DNA of 64,000 nt from Hyaloperonospora brassicae (taxonomy: Eukaryota; Oomycota; Peronosporomycetes; Peronosporales; Peronosporaceae): NCBI GenBank assembly GCA_947650285.1, contig CANTFL010000015.1, forward strand, positions 1 to 64,000, in the 5' to 3' direction. How positions within the stretch are numbered: position 1 is the stretch's first letter; each line of letters begins with the position of its first letter. A program made the translations under genes and the position numbers. Below are positions 56,485 through 64,000 of the stretch, in pieces. The notes under the pieces are model-generated. The model was not told where the DNA came from. It did no database searches and saw only the letters and a program-made list of their open reading frames with translations.

Positions 56485-57616
56485 ATGGTCCGTCTCGCTG
56501 TTGCGGCTTCGCAACAGCACTGGACCCACGCCCATTCCCCTTTCTGGAAAATGGTCGTCCATTTCGCTCAGTAATGTTTGGTACTGGGCGTGGAGCACTA
56601 CACTCGCATGCGTAGTGCCCTAACTTCTGAAAGCGATTGCACCTCTGCAATCGCTTGTTGTTTGAAGAGCGAGGTCTCTCGCTCTCAACATAGCAGAGGT
56701 CCATTGGTTCTGGACCTCCGATCTCTTGTCGTCTCGGTGGACGGTAAGAGTTTGAGCTAGCATGAGCCTGTCTCATGCTTAAGTCTTCCTGTTCCGCGGC
56801 TGATATCGCTTCTTCAAGCGTATTCAGCTCAAGGCGGAACAGGTGGCTCCTGACGGGCCCTTCTACGAGCCCTTGCATGAACACCGTAATCAACGTGTGT
56901 TCATGAACTGGGTTAGACGTTATACTACTCGCTAGGAGTCGTATATGTTGTGCGTAAGCGTGCACATCACGCTTACCCTGCTTGAGTTTCAGTAGCTCAG
57001 AACGAGCCCTGAACTCAGCTCGTGGCGGCTCAAACGTTTGTCTGAGCCGGGACTTGAAGTCATCTAGCGACCTAAACACATTTGGGTCGCTACTCTCGAG
57101 CCCCAGGGACCAAGTTTTGGTACGCCCTGCCAAGTGGGTCTGAGCAAATGTGAGTTTCATTTGCTCATCTTCGACGCGACGAGCCCTTAAGGCTCTGTCG
57201 AGTTCGACAAACCATAGTAACAGGGAGTCCTCCGGGACTCCACTGTACTTGGAGATGTCAACCTTCATGACCCCGGGACGACGCGCATGTGCCGTCCCGC
57301 CCACAGCAGCATGGAATTGCTGCTGTCTCAACAGCTCTGTCTGTTGAGCACCGAGTTCTCTCAACTGCTCGGCCTGTTGAGAGCCTTGCTGGTGAAGCAA
57401 GGCTACTTTCTTCCTTTCGGCGACAAGTTCACTTTGGATGAACTTGGCTATGGCGGCATGCTATTGGTCTCTGTCTAGAGACTTCAACATGGCGCTAATG
57501 GCGAACTCGCCTACGGTAGAACTCATTCGTTCTACCGCACCCCATTAGATGTCGCTCAAATGGGTAAACCCTTCACGCGTGGCGTGAAAGGTCTCTTCAT
57601 CATCCAACATGAACAT
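56462..57616 (-). pseudogene. gag: Gag of E2, two early stop codons
   Basis: The ATG at 57616 matches the E1 start. In-frame TAA (57547-57545) and TAG (57463-57461) interrupt the first 52 codons; from 57400 the frame is open for 312 codons. The capsid domain is well preserved (GVPEDSLLLWFVELDRAL to AISAAEQEDLSMRQ). The zinc knuckle reads CNRFQKLGHYACEC, with Phe in place of the second Cys of the canonical motif seen in E1. An internal Met (VMKVDISKYSG) could start a shorter capsid protein. Confidence 0.88.
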
Positions 57617-57640
57617 GTTGGATGTTGTGGTCCTTGGAAG

Positions 57641-57658
57641 GACTACAAAGTGCTACCA
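57641..57658 (-). other. E2 primer-binding site
   Basis: On the minus strand TGGTAGCACTTTGTAGTC begins two bases after the 5' LTR, the same position as in E1 with one base changed. Confidence 0.6.
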
Positions 57659-57660
57659 GG

Positions 57661-58054
57661 TGTAACGGGGGACACCCTTGCGTGAACTTAACGCAAGGGT
57701 TTCAGGTGCCCCGACAGACGTACACGAGGCGAACGAGGAAGCGTAGGATAAGGAGAAAGTAAAACTGTTGTATTAATATAATTAAGTCTTCTTGCTAGTG
57801 TCTCTTTGTTTTACCTGACTTAATTATGTTAATATAACTGAGTGTATGGTGACGTCTCGTCACCACTCATTGCGCGCGTCCTGCGGCGATTGGTGGGTTG
57901 ATATCATTACGATATCAACCAATGAGCAGACCCTTTGGTCGCTTCACCAATATCACCATTATCGGTGATATTGTTCAAAGAATATTCACTTAATATTCTT
58001 TGTTGTCACTTTCTTTTATAGTGACACTTCCATGTAACGGGCTGCCCCGTTACA
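57661..58054 (-). repeat. E2 5' LTR
   Basis: 394 bp, TGTAACGGGG to CCCCGTTACA, identical to 50058-50451 except at three of the first eleven bases. Followed by the CAAAG target duplication (58055-58059). Confidence 0.96.
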
Positions 58055-58059
58055 CAAAG

Positions 58060-61000
58060 GGCGGCCAGTCAATCGCGTAGCTACTTGTGCCGAGAGTACA
58101 TGCGATATATCTACAATGTTTATGCTGTTGCATCATCTTGCGAAGGACTCAAAAGCGTCAGCAGAAGCAACGCAGATGTCCTCAGCATTGACTCATGAAC
58201 ATGTGCACGTCAAATTTCGATACCACGGAATTTGACTACAAATTTGGTGCTCGGACCCTGAACGAAGAAGCACCACTTGCTTTCTCAGCACAGCATCGAG
58301 GGCGGGCAGAGATTGCAGAGTCCTCCCCTCTCTCCTTCTGCAAACACTCGTATAGTCGACAAAGTCATTTCTTGTCGGCTTGAGTCTAGACAAAGCAATA
58401 CCAGCTCGCACCGCGAACTGTATCCTTACATATCGTCGGTAGTCTTCATAGCCAGCTACCCCGGGTGTCCGACTACGCAACTATATATCGCTTGAAATCG
58501 GATCATAGGTATGAATGGTCCGAGCAGCTTGTAGTCATTTTTTGCACTTTGCAGTCTACCCGCCACTAGAGTACCCAGATCGGTGGGCCGAGGTCATCTC
58601 CGTTCACACATCGTTTCTTCATACATCGCGGTTCACGTCCTGCTCGATCCTGTTCATTTGACCAATCGCGAGGCCAAAGACGTATCGCAGGGGTACAAAC
58701 TCCGCAGCTTTGTAATTGGTCCGGCAAGGACACAGCGTAGACTTCTTCCAGCGTCCTGCAGATTCTACAGAACAATGTGGAAAAGAGACATCAACCGTAC
58801 GACATATGCCAATGGCGAATCAGATGCACACACAATGAGCTCGATAGATTGTGCTGGTCATCTCGTCGCCCCCCCTCATCTCACGACTCGTGCCGTATGC
58901 TCGGCAGTAGCCAAGTTGTTAAAAATATCTCGACAACGAGGGATATAGCACTTTGCATGCTAGATAGTATGAGATGAGTCATCAAGGATGTCGCTGCTTA
59001 GCAGAGGCCATATCACATCCTTTCTCATATGTTGCGCTGACTGCTAAGGTGCAGAAACCAAAGACCGATCCTTTTGGATACGTGCAATGCAGAGACTGTC
59101 TTGCTGAATGACGCTCGCAGGCAAGTGATCGTGATGTAGTTGCTACATTCTTTGCCAAAAGTCATTATAACTTAGAAACCATTTCTTAGTCGTCATATAT
59201 GGATCATGTGCGCAGGACATCGCGTTTTATCATCGATACACGCCTCTCAAGATAGAGCTGCACAGATCGTGTAGTGAGTGAGTGCATATCGTGCTGCGAC
59301 TGAAGTGACAGATGTACGCGTTACAGTCTACCCGGCCTCCACTATTGACGCATTGACTTTCAAAGCAAAAGAGACTGGTAATTATGATGTGGTCGAATGT
59401 CATTGCGTCCGAGTCGGATGACTTAGGAACACAAGCGCTATCACACACCGGAAAATGAGAGACGTAGCCCCACTTTTAACCAAGCAATCAAGCTCGCCCG
59501 ACCTGACATGGACGCGTTCTACTTTGCTTTGCAAATGGACCCGGTGGAATAGAAGCCGTTTCGTTCATGATGCTAGTTGCCGTTTGACCCGCAACAGAGC
59601 TGTGCGACCCCTTTGAAAGAGGTATGTGACGTTTCTAGTCGCGCTGAGGTTGTGTAAGCATTTGTCATACATATTTCTGTTGTTGCACATTCGTACACGG
59701 ACCACACAAACGACTCGACTCCTGTGTGATTGACGTTTCACTGATGCATCGGTTGTGGGTCTATGTTGCGTGTACCATACAGCGCAATCACAATCGGACG
59801 ACATAAGCAAACGAGCTGACACTTTTCAGCGGATCATTGATGACCAACATGTACTGTGTGAGAGAATAAAGGAATTGGTTCTTCTGTGAGAGTAGTTACC
59901 GTGTGAGATCATGGCTAGCCGCGATATAAGTATACGCTTCCATGAGTGTTGCAATCGTGTATAGTCTTGTTGACTTTACGCAGGATATACGCGCGGCTTT
60001 ACAAAAATTATGACAGCAGACATGACGGTGAACGGATACATTGGGATATGTATGCGCGATCGAAACATTTTGCTTCGATTGCGTGATTTGTAAAGGGAGA
60101 TGGTACAAACAGATTAGTCGTCCCGAGGTCTTGCAGCAAGCCTTTTCCGTTACCACATTGTTGTATAAGTGGACGCAGATCATCGCGACGATCGACACAA
60201 AAGTAAATGCAGCCGCTTCGATTGATTCGGTACATGCATGACATGCTCTAGACAAACATCCAGCTCTGTGTTATGTTTGATGCGAGTACAATTGTAAAGA
60301 GTATATATGTGCCTGTTGCCGATCGTGTAGCTGTATCTGCAACTACTACAGTGCTGGAAGCACCGACAATTTTGTCGATCAAATGTCTATCATCCATGAG
60401 TATACACTTTTGCCATTCTGTGAGCTCATTCGCGTTTAAGCAAGAAATACATGTTAAATGAAACAAAGGGTACAATGTGATTGCATACAGATCGATTCAG
60501 AGCCTGTGCTCTTAATCGATGTAACTCAGCTATTTTCAATTGCGATCTCGAGTGATTACGATATATTAAGCAGAAATGTCTCTTGTAAATGCAAACACGC
60601 ATCGCCTCCATGTGCCTCACGATACTCAACCAAACGAGATCAAATTACTCCCGCAAGCAAGTTGTAACTTCTTTGGCTGAAGTACAGATCTTAGAAAACA
60701 AAGGCACTAGCGCTGTTTCTTGACCTGATCTACCAAGGAAACGTCAATCATTCGTGGACAAAGTGAATAATCAGAAACTTATATGCCTTATAGTTTTGGC
60801 TTACAAATGTACATGTCGACCTGATTGTGAAGACGGCTCGATGCTACCAGATCAGATTGACGTCACCGGCTAAGAAGGGATATTATGCGCTGAGTTTGAC
60901 TCATTCCGCGATCCTAAGACATGAGTAAAGTCGTTTTTAATGAAAGCTGTCCAAGTTCTGTTTCCGTCATTCTGATGTGCAGAGTAACACTTTGACGATG

Positions 61001-63750
61001 TTTTGTGGAGCATTGTCTTGCGACGCAGTTTGTGCAGTCACTTATCCTATTCTGATGCTCTACCAGTCAAATGGCCCTTACGGAGTATTGCTTACATGAG
61101 ATGTGTTGTTGGCCTCACTGACTCCTATTGAAAGTCAAGAGACCTTGCTTGATAAGCGGGTTCAGCTAATTATGAAGTGTGGTGTCCACACGTCAAAGGA
61201 ATGACAAATCTTTCTCTTCACTCAAATGTTGACACATAAGCGTATGCGTATTCTCAACTGACAAGACGCTGCTTCGCAGATACGGGAAGTCCATTCGCAT
61301 GGATCATACAAGACATGCCTGAGCTTGCAAAACTCGATGGAAACTATGACCGCACAAGTCTCTCACTATCGGAGATCTGTAGCCGCAAATTGCGAAAATA
61401 TTGGACTGCGAAATCTCGAAAGAGGTATCGGTCAGCAGCAGTGCTGCTCATAGCATCAGCTGCAAAGTGCAAAAAGGCTTACATCAATCAGTATGCCCAA
61501 GACAGAAAGAATACGAGGAAGAGGGCCAAGTGGCCCATCCAGTCACATCTTCTGACTAGTAGGCGAGATGAGCAAACACTCACGATGTTGATTGACTTCG
61601 GAAAGACGAGGCATAGTTAAGCTAATATTGAGATGAAGAACAATTACTTGCACTGCAGATAGCCATCACGACGGTCGGCTGCAGCTCTATCACTAGATAC
61701 ATCTTTCTGGCCAGTGCTGTGTTTCACGTGACTGTTGTTACTTAGAATGTGAGCAACTACATCCCTATCTTTTTACTTCTATGCGCACCCTTTACAAATC
61801 ATGTTTGTAGTTCGCTTCGAGGGAGCGCAGCATACGAGAAGGCAGTGAGGCAGGTCACGTGGTAGAAGGTGAGTTTGCGCATTAAGGACGTATCGAAGTG
61901 TGCTAAGACTACTAGAACGAACATTGTACGGGGAGACCACTTGAAGGGTAAAACAATATGCCAACCAGTTGCCAACCATAACATTGCCTCCGATCGTTTT
62001 CGCGGTGATGTTTTCGGCGATAGAAGCTGACTACCGAGTGCCCGGTGTTGCTGGTCTGACCAGAAGATGATGGAAAGTGAGCTTCGAGCCGATCTATTTC
62101 GTCAAAAAGCCGACTTAGCGCGAGTTTTCGATCTACGACTTCACGCGAACGCTTCTATGAATCGCAGGACTTTATCAATCATTTGTTTGCAGGTCAAAGC
62201 TGACTGATATCAGTTGATCGATGCGAATGCCAAAGATTGGTGACACCATAGCCGATGCATGTTAGCGGCCGGCCTATTTCTACACGGCATCTGAAACCTG
62301 TACGGCACTTCTTCCCAAGTGGGTGCCTCTGAACCAATATTAGCTAATGTAGAGCATGCGAAGCTTCGTTCGTTGTGGTATAGTTGCTAACGCTAGTACA
62401 GGGGCGATGTCTTCTTCGATCATAACGTCTTAACGACACCGTAGCAGGCGCTGTGGTCGAAAAGGATCATGTGTGCAATGATTTACTGTCTATCAGAGAC
62501 ACTGTGAGAACCGATGTAAGTAATTTAACAATCATGGCAAAACTTACCTTACAAGATATTATTCCACATATCCAATGAACTCTATCCACTTGTGCGAAAA
62601 GGAAAACGTTCATGTTTAGCATTCAAAACGCATTTGTGATCGGCTAATACCATAACAATGCCCGACACCCGTGCGGGTGAATGAGTGCGTAACGTCCAAA
62701 CAAAAGCGACGCTATCTGGCTCACTGCTTCTACACCGAATGCAGCGTAGCTATTTAAAGCTTAACGACCACCCAAGTCGTTTGAACGCATACAGCATTCT
62801 CACAGCGACTTAATGTGTTGGTTTCTGCACAGGCCTTTGCCGTGGAGTAAATGCCTGCGATGAGCGTAAGCGTTACGCGATCGAGTAGTGGGACGCACGT
62901 ATGACAGAGTCCACCTGTCTTTATCTCCATGTGCACTTCTTCCCTCATGTAGAGCGTCATAGATGTCCGCCATTGGTATAGGGCTCCGAGCTCAGCCTGC
63001 AGACGACCTTCAAGCCACGCGATACGTTTTCACTTCTTCTTCTTCTTGTGGCTGCGAGGTAACGTTGAAGTAGGATTGTTGGACGAGAACCACATATCAC
63101 GTGTCGTATCAACTTGTACGCAAGTGGGCTCTGACGCAGACTCTCTAAGCCAACAGAGCACTAATGTGATACAAGAGATACACGTAAGCGGGGGGTGCTT
63201 CGAGCGCGGGTTGCGGTGATTCATTGAAGTGGTCCGTCTCACTTCGACTGTGCATTGTGACTCGATCAAGTGCAAGTTCGTGCTGGCAGTGAGTGGTTCA
63301 TCTCCGCTTGCGATACCCTTTCCTTCGTACCAATCTTATACGTCGGGTCTTGATCAGCAAAGCGTTCGTTCCTTGTCAGTCAAGCACGTACGACGTGACT
63401 CCAGTATGAGCTCACAAGCACCAACGCCCTAGCGATAGAGACTTCCAAAGAGCGGGTAATCCAGTCCACTTACCGTACGCGGGAAGCGCCACATAATGGA
63501 GCTCAGGTTAGAGTCGAGAGGTGGTCTGCATGTCCCCTGCATGTATTCACGGGGCTCGGTCGCTGGCCACACGTGCTCTCTTGCGAGTGTTTGTCGTGAG
63601 GTTCGACGTCTTGAGCTCGCAGATGGAGTCAAAGAAGAGCGCGACGCCGTCACGGCACGAGACCAGGACGATATCCGTACAGACGATTCTTGGCGCGTCA
63701 TAAGTACCTGATAGAGACTGCCTAATCGTTCCTCGTTCTCGCTCGCTCGC
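58060..63750. other. Long stretch without a supported gene
   Basis: Both strands are dense in stops. The longest open stretches, 58583-58948 and 61315-61620 (plus), have no motif I recognise; the second is rich in Lys and Arg. No LTRs, tRNA-like sequence or coding similarity to the gypsy or LINE elements of this window were noticed. A GCTC-rich run lies at about 63741-63760. Confidence 0.4.
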
Positions 63751-63835
63751 TCGCTCTCTCAGTCATACGAAGCGACGGATAGCCTCAAAGGCGACGAGTT
63801 CGCTCGTCCAGATGGTTCGAGTCGGCAAAAACCGA

Positions 63836-64000
63836 TGGACAGCCCACTCGAGGACAAAGTTTCGGGCGGCTCGATAACCGCCGACGCGTCGTGTTTCCAG
63901 GTGGCAAACGCCAACGTCCGTGTGCTAATGCGGTTTTTGCGCGTCCCTTCGCACACCAGGCGGAGCTCAGGAACTGCTGCACGTACAGTGCAGCCAGCAG
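63836..64000 (+). CDS. Possible start of a gene running off the right edge
   Basis: An ATG at 63836 opens a frame to the window end (MDSPLEDKVSGGS...). The segment ANVRVLMRF near 63910 recalls the first beta-strand of kinesin motor domains (N-[IV]-[RK]-V-x-x-R-[FV]-R-P), and an R-P-F occurs just afterwards in another frame, which would need a frameshift or short intron. The identification is weak. Confidence 0.2.

Larger units (their letters stand above)
50058..58054 (-). mobile_element. Ty3/gypsy element E2, young insertion with antisense gene
   Basis: This 7997-bp element is flanked by perfect CAAAG duplications (50053-50057 and 58055-58059). Its LTRs (50058-50451 and 57661-58054, 394 bp each) differ at only three positions, all in the first eleven bases. 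gag-pol reads leftwards. An antisense gene reads rightwards from 50584. The order mirrors E1, showing one family with two LTR subfamilies. Despite its youth, gag has two stops, and pol has two frameshifts and one stop. It was therefore probably copied with proteins from another element, or broken very recently. Confidence 0.96.

Noticed and set aside
1..64000. CRISPR array, operons or bacterial features
   Set aside because: Spliced genes, LTR and LINE elements and the gene content are eukaryotic; no repeat-spacer array was seen.

Overview
ORGANISM. The window reads as nuclear DNA of an oomycete (Phytophthora or downy-mildew type). The evidence is compact GC-rich genes with few short introns (GTACGT, GTGCGT, GTATGT donors), a WDR81/GFS12-type BEACH protein, a cystinosin, small mitochondrial membrane proteins, and abundant chromodomain Ty3/gypsy elements beside a non-LTR element carrying RNase H. 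The species cannot be named from this sequence. LAYOUT. 1-10139 is a nested transposon block: an LTR at the left edge, a degenerate LINE in three pieces (446-1032, 8734-9108, 9500-10139), a worn 7.7-kb gypsy element (E1, 1033-8733) and a solo LTR (9109-9499). 10140-18270 carries a cystinosin-like transporter, a small hypothetical gene and a CAMK-like kinase with a long triplet repeat just upstream of its start. 18271-30572 has no gene I can support; about 8 kb of it (20.6-28.5 kb) is strikingly AT-rich. 30573-49047 is a gene-dense GC-rich block: a three-exon WDR81-like BEACH/WD40 protein, a B12D/MLRQ-like protein, a TMEM42-like membrane protein, a ~2120-residue protein of six repeated EF-hand-like modules, and a four-exon Tim17/NDUFA11-like protein. 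50058-58054 is a second gypsy element (E2) with 394-bp LTRs that are almost identical and a perfect 5-bp target duplication. 58060-64000 has no confident gene. THE UNUSUAL SYSTEM. E1 and E2 are diverged copies of one family that shares four features. (1) A ~530-residue ORF lies antisense to gag-pol. It begins about 130 bp inside the 3' LTR and runs inward across the end of pol. (2) Over about 600 bp the pol linker plus chromodomain and the C-terminal coiled coil of the antisense protein are read from opposite strands, in the same codon phase in both copies. (3) A -1 frameshift signal (slippery A-run, 9-nt spacer, hairpin) sits at the gag/pol junction. (4) LTRs and coding regions are packed with short perfect inverted repeats (arms of 7-11 bp, small loops). 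Between the two copies several stems change on both arms together, sometimes changing two amino acids while pairing is kept. This implies either selection for structure or a mutational process that perfects palindromes, such as strand switching in reverse transcription. HOW THE GENES RELATE. Host genes look like independent housekeeping genes packed head-to-tail, convergent or divergent. The transposon genes form the gag-PR-RT-RNaseH-integrase-chromodomain series of a Ty3/gypsy chromovirus-like element plus the antisense protein. All coordinates and translations were read by eye; no database search or folding program was run.
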